Assembly (NCBI RefSeq): GCF_018987265.1
Contig: NZ_CP076853.1
Location: 1,736,001 to 1,800,000 of the forward strand
DNA: 64,000 nt
Origin: Rhizobium sp. WYJ-E13
GTDB taxonomy: Bacteria; Pseudomonadota; Alphaproteobacteria; Rhizobiales; Rhizobiaceae
Direction: 5' to 3'
In this document: positions 26,326-34,732 of the stretch, piece by piece
Layout of the letters: each line of letters begins with the position of its first letter
How positions within the stretch are numbered: position 1 is the first letter of the stretch
The notes under the pieces: generated by a model
Told to the model about the DNA's origin: nothing
The model's input: the letters and a program-made list of their open reading frames with translations, nothing else
Databases searched by the model: none
Translations under genes and position numbers: made by a program

Positions 26326-27249
26326 ATGAACCCACGACAATTGAAGACCTTCCTTGCGGTCGCAAGGCACTGCAATTTCACCCGCGCGGCCAGCGAGGCG
26401 AACCTGGCCCAGTCGAGCCTCAGCGACCAGATGCAGGCGCTCGAAGAGGAATTGGGCGTCCAGCTTTTCGAACGCTCCCGGCAGGGTGTGACACTGACAC
26501 CGGCCGGTGACACGCTGAAGGCCTATGCCGAAGAGATCCTGGCTCTGAACGACGAGGCAGAGGCGGCGATCCGAGCAGCCGCCTGCCTTTGCGGACAATC
26601 GCTTGCAATCGGCACGCTTGAAACCATCGCGGCGGAGAAACTCGCGCCCTTCTTGTCGCGCTTTCGCGAGACGCATGCCGATATCAGCCTGACGCTGAAG
26701 ATCGCCGGCAGTGGTGAGTTGCAGCGACGGCTGGACGATGGCTCGATCGATATCGCCTTCACCTTTGATCGCGGAGAACGGGACGAGCGCTTCATGACCC
26801 GCCTCATCTCGCGGGAGCCGCTGGCCCTCATCGCGAGCCGCAATAACCGAGCCACACCGCCCGAGAGCCTCGCGGACCTGAGCCATCTGCCCTTCATCGC
26901 CACGGAAACCGGTTGCGTCTATCGCCGCCTCTTCGATACGGTCTTCACCAGAGCAGGCATTACCGCACCCAATATCGTCACCCAGGCCGACAGCATCCAG
27001 ACGATCATCCGCCTCGTTGCATCCGGCGCCGGTTACGGTCTTGTTCCACGTCTGGCCGCCGCCCCGGCTGCCGAACGCGGCGACGTCGTGGAGATGTCCT
27101 GGCCGGGCGACACTCCAACGGCTTCGCTGATCATGCTGTGGCGGCGCCGGCGCGTGCAGCCGCCGGCGCTTTCCTCGCTGCTGGCTGCAGCCGCTGAGGC
27201 TTTCCGGCCTGTCAGACCAGCCGATGCCCGCCTTCGACGTGCAGGATAG
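26326..27249 (+). CDS. LysR-family transcriptional regulator
   Basis: 307 residues from the ATG at 26326. N-terminal HTH (MNPRQLKTFLAVARHCNFT ... ANLAQSSLSDQMQALEEELG), linker helix and effector-binding domain with VASGAGYGLVPR. Its final 38 bp overlap the end of the SDR gene on the other strand. No obvious regulated neighbour; the squalene-cyclase-like gene is divergent (169 bp gap) and is the closest candidate. Confidence 0.9.
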   Translation: MNPRQLKTFLAVARHCNFTRAASEANLAQSSLSDQMQALEEELGVQLFERSRQGVTLTPAGDTLKAYAEEILALNDEAEAAIRAAACLCGQSLAIGTLETIAAEKLAPFLSRFRETHADISLTLKIAGSGELQRRLDDGSIDIAFTFDRGERDERFMTRLISREPLALIASRNNRATPPESLADLSHLPFIATETGCVYRRLFDTVFTRAGITAPNIVTQADSIQTIIRLVASGAGYGLVPRLAAAPAAERGDVVEMSWPGDTPTASLIMLWRRRRVQPPALSSLLAAAAEAFRPVRPADARLRRAG

Positions 27250-27949
27250 TGCCTGTCGTAAAGCCGTTACCGATCAGGAAGCGGATCGCATCGGCAATAT
27301 CCTCGGGCCTGCCGACACGGCCCGCCGGCAGGCGTTTGGCCATCGCTTCCAGCGTCGCCTGCTTGGTGTCACCGGCAACGAAACTCCAGATCGGCGTATC
27401 CACCCATCCCGGCGACACTGCGTTGATGCGAAGAGGCGCAAGCTCCACCGCCAGCGCCCGCACCAGCCCTTCCAGCGCTGCATTGACGGCCGCAACGACC
27501 GAACCCCGCGCCGCCGGCCGATAGGCTGCCACGCCCGACGTATAGGTAATCGAGCCCGACGGCGGCAGGCGGGGTGCGCCGTATTTGGCAAGCAGCAGCG
27601 GCCCGTAGAACTTGCTCTCGACCACCCGCTGCGCCGCCGAAAGCTGGATATCCGGCAGAAGCTGGTAAGCTCCCTCGATATCCGCCGCCGTGCTGACGAT
27701 ATGATCGACCGGCCCGCAATCGCGGAAGAAGGCAGCAATCTCCTCCTCCCGCGTAAGGTCGAGGACGGCGGTCTTAAGACCAGAGGAATCGCCGAGCTCC
27801 CGCCGTGCCGCCGCAAGCCTCTCCGCACTGCGCCCTGCAATCGTCACGCCAGCCCCTTCGGCCAGCAGTCGCCGCGCCAGCGCCAATCCCATGCCGGAAC
27901 TGCCGCCGATAATGATGATATCGGCGCCTTCGATCCTGATTTCGGTCAT
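27212..27949 (-). CDS. Short-chain dehydrogenase-like protein with altered active site
   Basis: 245 residues from the ATG at 27949. Rossmann glycine motif GGSSGMGLALA, a DLTREEEIAAFF segment and a NAVSPGWVDTP loop are typical of classical SDRs. The usual YxxxK catalytic pair is absent: the aligned stretch reads SVVAAVNAALEGL, giving V and N. The protein may therefore bind NAD(P) without normal dehydrogenase chemistry. It is 113 bp downstream of chrA on the same strand. Confidence 0.85.
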   Translation of the reverse strand: MTEIRIEGADIIIIGGSSGMGLALARRLLAEGAGVTIAGRSAERLAAARRELGDSSGLKTAVLDLTREEEIAAFFRDCGPVDHIVSTAADIEGAYQLLPDIQLSAAQRVVESKFYGPLLLAKYGAPRLPPSGSITYTSGVAAYRPAARGSVVAAVNAALEGLVRALAVELAPLRINAVSPGWVDTPIWSFVAGDTKQATLEAMAKRLPAGRVGRPEDIADAIRFLIGNGFTTGTILHVEGGHRLV

Positions 27950-28062
27950 CTGCCGTCTCCTTCTTGGTTGGGAGAGCAGATGCCTTGCGCCGGGCCGGAA
28001 GAAAAACGGAAGAAACCGATGATGCCATCGGTTTCTCCGATGATACGGCTGCCGGCGATGCC

Positions 28063-29460
28063 TCAGACCGGCCAGACCATCCCGGCGACTGCGCAGCCCA
28101 GCAGGACCGGAATGACCGCCAGTTTGAACCGGAAGATCGCGATTGCTGCCGCAAGGCTCAAGAGCAGCGATGGCAGCGACAGCGACGTCCAGACGGGCAG
28201 TTCGATCGAGAAGGGTCCAAGGCTGTGCACTTTCGCACTCCCGAACAGGAAGTGCAGGCCGAACCAGATCGCGAGATTGAGGATGACACCGACCACCGCC
28301 GCCGTGATGGCCGACATCGCCCCGGCCAAGGCGGCATTGCCGCGCAGTTTTTCGATGAAGGGCGCGCCGAGAAAGATCCAGAGAAAGCAGGGAACGAAGG
28401 TCACCCACGTCGTCAGGATGGCGGCGAGCGTGGCTGCCGTCATCGGAGAGAGGCTGCCGGGATCGCGATAGGCGCCCATGAAGCCGACGAACTGGAGAAC
28501 CATGATCAGCGGGCCGGGCGTCGTCTCCGCCATGCCGAGACCATCGAGCATTTCGGTGGGCTTCAGCCATCCGAAATGCTGGACGGCTTCCTGCGCGACA
28601 TAGGCAAGCACGGCGTAAGCGCCGCCGAAAGTCACCAGCGCCATCTTGCTGAAGAACACGCCGATCTGCGTGAAGATATCGCCGGGTCCGAGAAAGAGAT
28701 GGAGCAGCAGCAGGGGCAGCAGCCAGAGCACCAGCAGCACCGCCGAGATCCTGAGCGACCAGCCAAGATTCGGTCGCGCATGATCGGGTATGTCTTCCCC
28801 GAGCAGCGCGTCGGCATCCGACAGCGCCGGGCCGCCGGCTGCTTTGTGCCCGCCACCGCCCTGAAATAGGCGGGAGCCCGACTTCGATCCCAGGAAGCCT
28901 GTCATGGCGGCCGCCAGGATGATGACGGGAAAAGGCACATGGAAGAGGAAGATCGCCAGGAAGGCGGCTGCCGCGATCCCGATCATCGCCCTGTTCTTCA
29001 GCGCGCGGCCGCCGACCCTGACGACCGCCTGAATGACGACGGCAAGCACGGCGGCCTTCAGGCCGAAGAACAGGCCCTCGACGACATCGACGTTGCCAAG
29101 GGTCACGTAGAGGTAGCTGAGCGCCAGAATAGACAGGAAACCCGGAAGCACGAACAGGATACCTGCGACCAGGCCGCCGGCAGTCCGGTGCATCAGCCAG
29201 CCGATATAGATGGCAAGCTGCTGTGCCTCCGGTCCCGGAAGCAGCATGCAATAGTTCAGCGCATGCAGGAAACGCTGCTCGCCGATCCACCTCTTCTCAT
29301 CGACGACGATGCGGTGCATGACGGCGATCTGCCCCGCAGGTCCGCCGAAGCTCAGGGCTGCAACGCGCAGCCAGACGCGAAAGGCTTCACCGAAGGTGAC
29401 GCCATGCGGGTTTGGCGACGCGCCGGTATCGGGCGTCGCATGGGTAACGGCACTGGTCAC
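28063..29460 (-). CDS. chrA: Chromate transporter
   Basis: 465 residues from a GTG at 29460, two bases from the chrB stop codon. About ten to twelve membrane helices in two homologous halves, seen as LRVAALSFGGPAGQIAVMH near the N-terminus and SKMALVTFGGAYAVLAYVA in the second half, as in long-chain CHR-family exporters. It expels chromate from the cytoplasm. Longer in-frame starts run into chrB and are not conserved. Confidence 0.92.
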   Translation of the reverse strand: MTSAVTHATPDTGASPNPHGVTFGEAFRVWLRVAALSFGGPAGQIAVMHRIVVDEKRWIGEQRFLHALNYCMLLPGPEAQQLAIYIGWLMHRTAGGLVAGILFVLPGFLSILALSYLYVTLGNVDVVEGLFFGLKAAVLAVVIQAVVRVGGRALKNRAMIGIAAAAFLAIFLFHVPFPVIILAAAMTGFLGSKSGSRLFQGGGGHKAAGGPALSDADALLGEDIPDHARPNLGWSLRISAVLLVLWLLPLLLLHLFLGPGDIFTQIGVFFSKMALVTFGGAYAVLAYVAQEAVQHFGWLKPTEMLDGLGMAETTPGPLIMVLQFVGFMGAYRDPGSLSPMTAATLAAILTTWVTFVPCFLWIFLGAPFIEKLRGNAALAGAMSAITAAVVGVILNLAIWFGLHFLFGSAKVHSLGPFSIELPVWTSLSLPSLLLSLAAAIAIFRFKLAVIPVLLGCAVAGMVWPV

Positions 29461-29461
29461 G

Positions 29462-30277
29462 TCAGCCTCCCTTTTTCGCGGAAGGCCAATTGTGCGTTTC
29501 GTCCGTGGCGTCGCGGCACCAGCGGTAGAAGGCATCGTAGAGCAGCATGCCGGCATCAAGCTGCTTGAGGTCGTCGACGAACATGCGCGACAGGCCGAGC
29601 GAAGCGGCCAACAGCCCGGCCGCTTCGGGGGCAAGGTCCGGCCTGGCGGTATCGGCGCCGCGAACGATGGTTGCGAGCCTCGACAGCGGCCCCGACGCAA
29701 GGCCGAATTCATCGACCATCACATCGAAGCTGCAGAGCTCGCCGCGATGGCTCCAGAAGACCTCCTCGATGTCGAAGGGTACGGCGCCGAAGCGGTCGGC
29801 AACCATCAAGACGTCCGATGTCGGCACGAAGAGAAAGACGGCCGAGGGATCGACGAAGCGCCGGATAAGCCATGGGCAAGCGATACGGTCGATCTTCGGG
29901 CGCGCACGCGTGACCCACACGGTCCGTCCCTGCCGGTCGCGCGGCGGCAGCCGGTTGACGGGCACAGCCGCGCCGCCCGCGCCTATCCAGGCATCGAAGC
30001 CGCCTTCCAGCACCTCCGCAACACCGCCGGCATGCCGGATATAGGCGGCGACGCCGTGGCTGAGCTTGCCGCCCGCCTGGCAGACGACCACCACGGGGCT
30101 GGTGAAGCCGCCTGCCCATTCGGTGACATCGATGTGGGATTTGCGGATCGAGCCCGGCACGAGCCTCGGATCGCGGGTGAAATCCTCGTCGGTGCGCACA
30201 TCAACGATGACAGGCGCATTCGGTGTGCCGACGATACGGCTCAGTTTGTCAGAAGATATTTCAAGAAATGACGGCAT
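29462..30277 (-). CDS. chrB: Rhodanese-ChrB fusion, chromate resistance protein
   Basis: 271 residues in two domains. Residues about 8-105 are a rhodanese domain with catalytic Cys66 in the loop VCQAGGKLS. Residues about 116-262 are the ChrB C-terminal domain (TRARPKIDRIACPWLIRRFVDP, HRGELCSFDVMVDEFGL). ChrB proteins control or assist chromate export; here the usual N-terminal part is replaced by a sulfurtransferase-like module. It is directly upstream of chrA, two bases apart. Confidence 0.9.
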   Translation of the reverse strand: MPSFLEISSDKLSRIVGTPNAPVIVDVRTDEDFTRDPRLVPGSIRKSHIDVTEWAGGFTSPVVVVCQAGGKLSHGVAAYIRHAGGVAEVLEGGFDAWIGAGGAAVPVNRLPPRDRQGRTVWVTRARPKIDRIACPWLIRRFVDPSAVFLFVPTSDVLMVADRFGAVPFDIEEVFWSHRGELCSFDVMVDEFGLASGPLSRLATIVRGADTARPDLAPEAAGLLAASLGLSRMFVDDLKQLDAGMLLYDAFYRWCRDATDETHNWPSAKKGG

Positions 30278-30333
30278 GACGCGTCCCTCCGTTGTTCGGT
30301 TTCATGGACGCGATTCTTCGGCATGTCGCCTCG

Positions 30334-30352
30334 TGGGGTGATCGCAACCCCA
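30334..30352. promoter_or_regulatory. Inverted repeat upstream of chrB
   Basis: Perfect TGGGGT-N7-ACCCCA dyad about 57 bp upstream of the chrB ATG, in the 160 bp gap behind the P-loop kinase gene. It may be an operator for the chr genes or a 3' hairpin of the kinase gene; no U tract follows on the minus strand. Confidence 0.4.
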
Positions 30353-30437
30353 TATGGTTTTTATGCGCGCCGTCGTTTTCCGTGTCAAGCTGCGGGAGGT
30401 TCATGTCTCTTGCTGGCAATCAGCGGACGTTGAAACG

Positions 30438-30968
30438 TCAGCCCGGCAGCCGGCCCAGCAGAAAATCCGCCCGCGCGCCAACATCGGTCTTCGGCAGGAT
30501 GACGACCTCATAGCCGATCTCAGGATAGGCTGATGTCAGCCGCTCATATTCGCAAACCGCTTCCTCGAAACCATGCCGCCGTTCGGGATCGTTGACATAG
30601 ATCTCCGGCCAGGGCGGCGTCAGGAACACCGTCCGGTGATAACGATGCTGGTCCCGCAGTGTCTGCAGCACCGCTTCTCCGGTCGTGGCCTGCAACGCAG
30701 AGGCGGCGTCGATCAGGCCGCGGTCGAAAAACGTCCAGCCCGCCTGCGCCTCCGCCAGCCTCTGATCGCTGAACGCCATCGCGATTGCCCGCCGGGCAAA
30801 GGCAGCCGGATCGACCCAGGGCAAGGCCGCGCCCTGCCCGGCCATCTCCTCCCGGACGATGCGCCGCCCAGGCTCTTCTACGGTGGCGTAACCGCGCCGG
30901 GAAAGCTCTTCGAGCAGAGTGGATTTCCCGCCGCCGGAGCAGCCGGATATGACGACCAGTTTGGTCAT
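30438..30968 (-). CDS. P-loop AAA-type ATPase/kinase
   Basis: 176 residues from the ATG at 30968, with GGAGAT just upstream. Walker A GCSGGGKST near residue 8, an ATVEEPGRRIVREE strand-turn and a FFDRGLIDA motif typical of AAA_28-type predicted ATPases or small-molecule kinases. Length is normal for the family; the substrate is unknown. It may be co-transcribed with the chr genes, but a 160 bp gap intervenes. Confidence 0.82.
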   Translation of the reverse strand: MTKLVVISGCSGGGKSTLLEELSRRGYATVEEPGRRIVREEMAGQGAALPWVDPAAFARRAIAMAFSDQRLAEAQAGWTFFDRGLIDAASALQATTGEAVLQTLRDQHRYHRTVFLTPPWPEIYVNDPERRHGFEEAVCEYERLTSAYPEIGYEVVILPKTDVGARADFLLGRLPG

Positions 30969-31090
30969 GGATATCTCCAATCAGTGACAAGGATGAAATG
31001 CCGAGCCGGAGCGACGCGAGACCGTCACGACACCGGCGCTTGAGTGTTGAGGGCTGGGGGCTGGGGATTGGGACTGCGGGGCAGAACCGC

Positions 31091-31456
31091 CTAGCGGGAA
31101 TTGGCCGCCACGGGCAGGAAGCGCCCTCGCATCGCCCCTTCGGTCTCATCGCTGCGCCAAGCATCGGGAAAAGGCAAATCCCAAGCGAGCCGCCGTACCG
31201 CGTCGAGGCTGAGGCCATGATAGCCGAATTCTTCGAGACGCACGATCAAGAGGCAGGGATCGATCTGGATGACGACCCGCGTCGATCCCCCGAGCTGGTT
31301 CAGGATATGGAGCATGGCCGCATGTGATTTGAAACCGAAGGCGCTGGCAAGGGCCTCATCGACATGGCCGGAACGCAGCATATCATGCTGTTTTCTGAGC
31401 GCTTTCTTGAAGGCGGCAATGTTGGCGGCCGAAAATTTGACGGTCGGTTGGAGCAT
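31091..31456 (-). CDS. Small hypothetical protein with a short N-terminal helical domain
   Basis: 121 residues from the second in-frame ATG. Not recognised with certainty. The start FKKALRKQHDMLRSGHVDEA followed by LASAFGFKSHAAMLHIL follows a basic helix, then an ALxxxxGFxxHxxML pattern, also seen at the N-terminus of the DnaB-like protein at 37502-38212. The remainder has a LLIVRLEEFGYHGLS segment. It ends before the phage-free, repeat-free kinase gene; no operon is obvious. Confidence 0.6.
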   Translation of the reverse strand: MLQPTVKFSAANIAAFKKALRKQHDMLRSGHVDEALASAFGFKSHAAMLHILNQLGGSTRVVIQIDPCLLIVRLEEFGYHGLSLDAVRRLAWDLPFPDAWRSDETEGAMRGRFLPVAANSR

Positions 31457-31635
31457 CGGACGATCCACTGTTCAGGTCGATGTCTGCCGATTACGCATCG
31501 ACCGTTGAACATGGTCGTCTTCCGTGGCGCTATAGCCCTTCAACCCGGCAGCAGGTTCGGACAGGCTCTCCAAACCGGAAGATAGCAAGCGCGATGACCA
31601 GCCACAAGATGAGGACACGCCACCCGTTTCGAAAA

Positions 31636-32949
31636 TCAGGAGCCGATTTCCAAATCGAAGGCGTGGCCGCGCTGGGAGCCGGAGCAGCGCAGTGAACCCC
31701 GATGGATCGCGGCGATGCGCTCGACGATCTTAAGGCCGATCCCGAGGCCGTCGCTTTGCGTGGCAAAGGTGTTGACGGCGGCGGGATGCTGATCCTCGAC
31801 CCGGATACGGCCATTGGCAACACGCACGATAATGGCGGTACGGATCGGCGTATGGCGAACGGCGTTGTCGATCAGGTTGCGCACGGCATCTCTCAGCAGG
31901 GCCGGCACACCCTGCACGATGGCGGCATCGACCTGCGCGGAAAGTTCCAGCGAGTGATCGTTCTCGTAGACCCAGGGGGCAAGCTGTTCCACGACGCTGG
32001 ATGAAAGTTCGACGAGGTCGACCTCCTCGAACATGCCGTGATCGAACGTGTCAAGCCTGGCAAGAGCGGTGATCTGGCTGACGAAGCGCACGAGATCGTC
32101 GAGGTCCGCTTCTGCCTTGCGCGCCCGCGGATGGTCGATATGGCCAAGCTCCAGCTTGATCGCCGCCAGCGGCGTGCGCACCTCATGCGCGATGCCCGAT
32201 GTCAGGATCTTCTGCGATTTCATCAACTCGCCGACACGCTCGAAGGCCCGGTTGACGGCCTCGGCGAGATGGGCGACTTCCCGCGGCATGTCTTGGAATT
32301 GCAGATGCGACCGGGAGTCCATTGGGTCGATCCGCTCCGCCGCCCCGGCAGCAATCCGCACCGGCTTCAGCGCCTGGCGCACGGAAAGCAAGGTGGCGCC
32401 GAGCACCAGCACCAGCAGGATGCTCATCGGCACGATCATATGGGCGATCACCTCATTCCAGAGGACATCGGATGTGACATCCTGCGGATCGCCCATCGTC
32501 GCGACATCGATGACGAAACGCTGCCCGCCGACTGTGAAGGCCCGCCCGCCGACCAGCGTCAGCGGCTTGCCCGGCGCGAGCGACCGCAGCCAGAAATCCG
32601 GCGGATTCACATCGGGCGGCAGGAAGCGGCTTTCGCAGGCGGCATCGCAGGACTGGAAGACCAGCTGGCCATCGGCCCCGCGGATACGCGCCACATAGCC
32701 GGTCTGCGCCTGCCCGTACCGCCCCTCGACGCTTAAGGGAAGCCGGTAGCGGACGGTGTCATTCTCCTCCGCCGTGATGCCGGAGGCGAGCCGCTCGGTC
32801 TCCTGCTCGACGAACAGGCGCGAAAGCTCGCCGACATTCCAATAATAGTCCGAAAAGATCACCGCGAGTTGCACCACCATGGCCAGCACAGCAAAGAAGG
32901 CGATGCGCCGCGCCAGGATCGCGCCCAGTGTCGGCGATTTCAGGCTCAC
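31636..32949 (-). CDS. Two-component sensor histidine kinase with degenerate G1 box
   Basis: 437 residues. An N-terminal membrane helix, a periplasmic sensor region of about 130 residues containing SCDAACESRF, a second helix near 170-190, HAMP, HisKA (SGIAHEVRTPLAAIKLE) and HATPase. The N box LLRDAVRNLIDNAVRHTP and G2 GLGIGLKIV are good, but the G1 box reads RVEDQHPAAVNT instead of DxGxG. It overlaps its response regulator by 4 bp (ATGA), last gene of a four-gene operon with PepSY and cytochrome b. Confidence 0.88.
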   Translation of the reverse strand: MSLKSPTLGAILARRIAFFAVLAMVVQLAVIFSDYYWNVGELSRLFVEQETERLASGITAEENDTVRYRLPLSVEGRYGQAQTGYVARIRGADGQLVFQSCDAACESRFLPPDVNPPDFWLRSLAPGKPLTLVGGRAFTVGGQRFVIDVATMGDPQDVTSDVLWNEVIAHMIVPMSILLVLVLGATLLSVRQALKPVRIAAGAAERIDPMDSRSHLQFQDMPREVAHLAEAVNRAFERVGELMKSQKILTSGIAHEVRTPLAAIKLELGHIDHPRARKAEADLDDLVRFVSQITALARLDTFDHGMFEEVDLVELSSSVVEQLAPWVYENDHSLELSAQVDAAIVQGVPALLRDAVRNLIDNAVRHTPIRTAIIVRVANGRIRVEDQHPAAVNTFATQSDGLGIGLKIVERIAAIHRGSLRCSGSQRGHAFDLEIGS

Positions 32950-33623
32950 CCGCGCGTCTCCCGCATCATATAGCCGACGCCCCGCACAGTCTCGATCAGC
33001 GCCTTGGTCGGATGTCCGTCGAGCTTCTTGCGCAGCCTCGAAACGGCAAGCTCCACGGCATTGCTGCTGCGCTCGTCGCCGAATTCGGAGAAGGCATGCT
33101 CGATCTTCGGCTTGGGCACCACCTGGCCACCATTGCGCATCAAGAGTTCGAGCAGACCCTTCTCGGAGGGGGCGAGCGCGATCTCGTCGTCGCCGCAGGT
33201 GACGCGCCGCGAAGCGACGTCATATTGCAGGGCCGCAAATTCCAGAACCGGCATGGCAGTGACCGGCGCGCGCCGCGTCAGCGCGCGGATGCGGGCGATC
33301 AGTTCGCCATTGTGAAAGGGTTTTACGAGATAGTCGTCGGCACCGGCATCGAGCCCGGCAATGCGTTCGTCGACCGCGCCGCGCGCCGTTAGCACCAGAA
33401 CCGGCATCTGCACCTTGGAGGCCCTGAGTGACCGCAGAAATACGATCCCGTCCTCATCGGGCAGGCCGAGGTCGAGAAGCATGAGATCGTAGTCCGTTCC
33501 CTCAAGGGCAAGCCGCCCCTCCTGCGCCAGCGCGAAGGCATCGATCTTCCAGCCGGCATCGCGGATGGCCTCGCAAAGCAGCTCGCGAAGCCGGAAACTA
33601 TCCTCGATCAGCAGTATCCTCAT
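32946..33623 (-). CDS. OmpR-family response regulator
   Basis: 225 residues from the ATG at 33623. Receiver domain with IEDS acidic pocket, phospho-acceptor in LMLLDLGLPDEDG and LVKPF lysine, then a winged-helix DNA-binding domain ending in IETVRGVGYMMRE. It overlaps the cytochrome b gene upstream and the kinase gene downstream by 4 bp each, showing tight translational coupling in one operon. Confidence 0.93.
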   Translation of the reverse strand: MRILLIEDSFRLRELLCEAIRDAGWKIDAFALAQEGRLALEGTDYDLMLLDLGLPDEDGIVFLRSLRASKVQMPVLVLTARGAVDERIAGLDAGADDYLVKPFHNGELIARIRALTRRAPVTAMPVLEFAALQYDVASRRVTCGDDEIALAPSEKGLLELLMRNGGQVVPKPKIEHAFSEFGDERSSNAVELAVSRLRKKLDGHPTKALIETVRGVGYMMRETRG

Positions 33624-34189
33624 GCCTTCTTTCGACCTGTGACCATCGACCAGACGAGATTTTCTCTGTGCCTCCAGCTTTCGACGATGGCCGCACCCGC
33701 ATGGACGAAGGCAAGCACCATGATGCCGTTTGCGATGGTGCCATGCAGCTTCTCCAGCCACTTCTCGCCCCAGAATGCGTCGAGCGTCGTCATCCAGCCG
33801 GTCAGCGCCGTTGCCGCCAGCAATACCATCAGGATGAGCATCATAACCGATGCCAGCGGATTATGCCCCAGGTAACGTTTCTCGTTGCGGTCGATCATAT
33901 CGAGTATCTGCTCCATCACCCTGCTTGGCGTCGGCAGGAAATCGGAAAAGCGAGCGTGTTTTGTACCGACGAAACCCCAGAGGATGCGAATGACGATTGC
34001 CGCAGCCACGACATAACCCGTGATGCGGTGCCAGTATTTGCCCTCTTCGAGAATGAAGAGGTTGAGCGTGCAGGCCGCTACGATCGTCCAGTGAAACAGC
34101 CTGACGACCGGATCCCAGACCTTGACCGTCTCCTCGACGGCGTCGGAGGGCTCTGGGCCCTCCTCCTTTTTCAATGAGAGCGCCGTCAT
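33620..34189 (-). CDS. Cytochrome b561-type membrane protein
   Basis: 189 residues with four membrane helices and haem-ligand histidines in VRLFHWTIVA, KYWHRITGY and KLHGTIANG plus LAFVHAGAA. It belongs to the cytochrome b/b6-b561 family that carries electrons across the inner membrane, often to small periplasmic partners. It lies 3 bp after the PepSY gene and overlaps the response regulator gene by 4 bp. Confidence 0.88.
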   Translation of the reverse strand: MTALSLKKEEGPEPSDAVEETVKVWDPVVRLFHWTIVAACTLNLFILEEGKYWHRITGYVVAAAIVIRILWGFVGTKHARFSDFLPTPSRVMEQILDMIDRNEKRYLGHNPLASVMMLILMVLLAATALTGWMTTLDAFWGEKWLEKLHGTIANGIMVLAFVHAGAAIVESWRHRENLVWSMVTGRKKA

Positions 34190-34192
34190 CGC

Positions 34193-34459
34193 TCAATCGC
34201 CCTTCTGAACGATCTCGCCGGAGACCGGATTGAAATAGACCTCGGCGCGTTCGCCGTTCTTGTCCTTGCCGTAGATCTCGTAGCAGTTGCCGGTGATTTC
34301 GAAAGTCTTGACCTTGTAGCCCATCGCATCGATCTTCGCCTTCATGGCGGCCTCCGGCATCCACTTCGATTTCGGCTCCTTCGTGCAGCTTGGACTTGCA
34401 AGCGCCAGGGCTGGCGAGAGCGACAGGATGGTAAGAGCGGCGATCAGTTTCAGCTTCAT
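34193..34459 (-). CDS. Exported PepSY-domain protein
   Basis: 88 residues. Signal peptide (MKLKLIAALTILSLSPALA) with cleavage near ALA-SPSC, then a single PepSY domain (AAMKAKIDAMGYKVKTFEI ... DKNGERAEVYFNPVSGEIV) with two cysteines. Small PepSY proteins in the periplasm are found beside cytochrome b561 and two-component genes, where they may modulate the sensor. First gene of the operon, divergent from phoX. Confidence 0.88.
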   Translation of the reverse strand: MKLKLIAALTILSLSPALALASPSCTKEPKSKWMPEAAMKAKIDAMGYKVKTFEITGNCYEIYGKDKNGERAEVYFNPVSGEIVQKGD

Positions 34460-34563
34460 GATTTGACCCTTTTGCTGCTGCCCCTTGCGGGCGACGGGCA
34501 GAGGGGTAACGCGGCGAAGCTGTCCGTTTGCTGTCGGGGATCGCAGACAAGTTTCCGCTCACA

Positions 34564-34619
34564 GCATCGGCACGAGGCACGATTCTGATTTTTGGAAAGC
34601 CTGATGCGTGGATTTAAAC
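34564..34619. repeat. Interspersed palindromic repeat, family B, copy 2
   Basis: GCATCGGC at the left and TTTGGAAAGCCTGATGCGT at the right align with copy 1 at 20790-20842, with several changes in the middle. It sits in the divergent gap between the PepSY operon and phoX, 100-170 bp from the phoX start. Confidence 0.7.
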
Positions 34620-34732
34620 AGTCCGGGCGCCCCCTCTGTCATGCCAAGAGTGCTTATTCGTCATCTGGATGTGATCCTGCAGAGCTAAGGCCTTTGCTGG
34701 ACAGATTCTACAAGCAAAAACGGAGAACCAGC

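Noticed and set aside
27212..29290. A 692-codon open frame on the minus strand joining the SDR gene to sequence across chrA
   Set aside because: Only its last 245 codons look like a real protein. The rest is the wrong frame of chrA, and the SDR has its own ATG at 27949, so it is not a fusion.
34636..34664. Possible Pho box upstream of phoX
   Set aside because: Only one CTGTCAT half-site at 34636 is exact. The next repeat 11 bp on is missing, and a TCGTCAT 22 bp away is a weak substitute.
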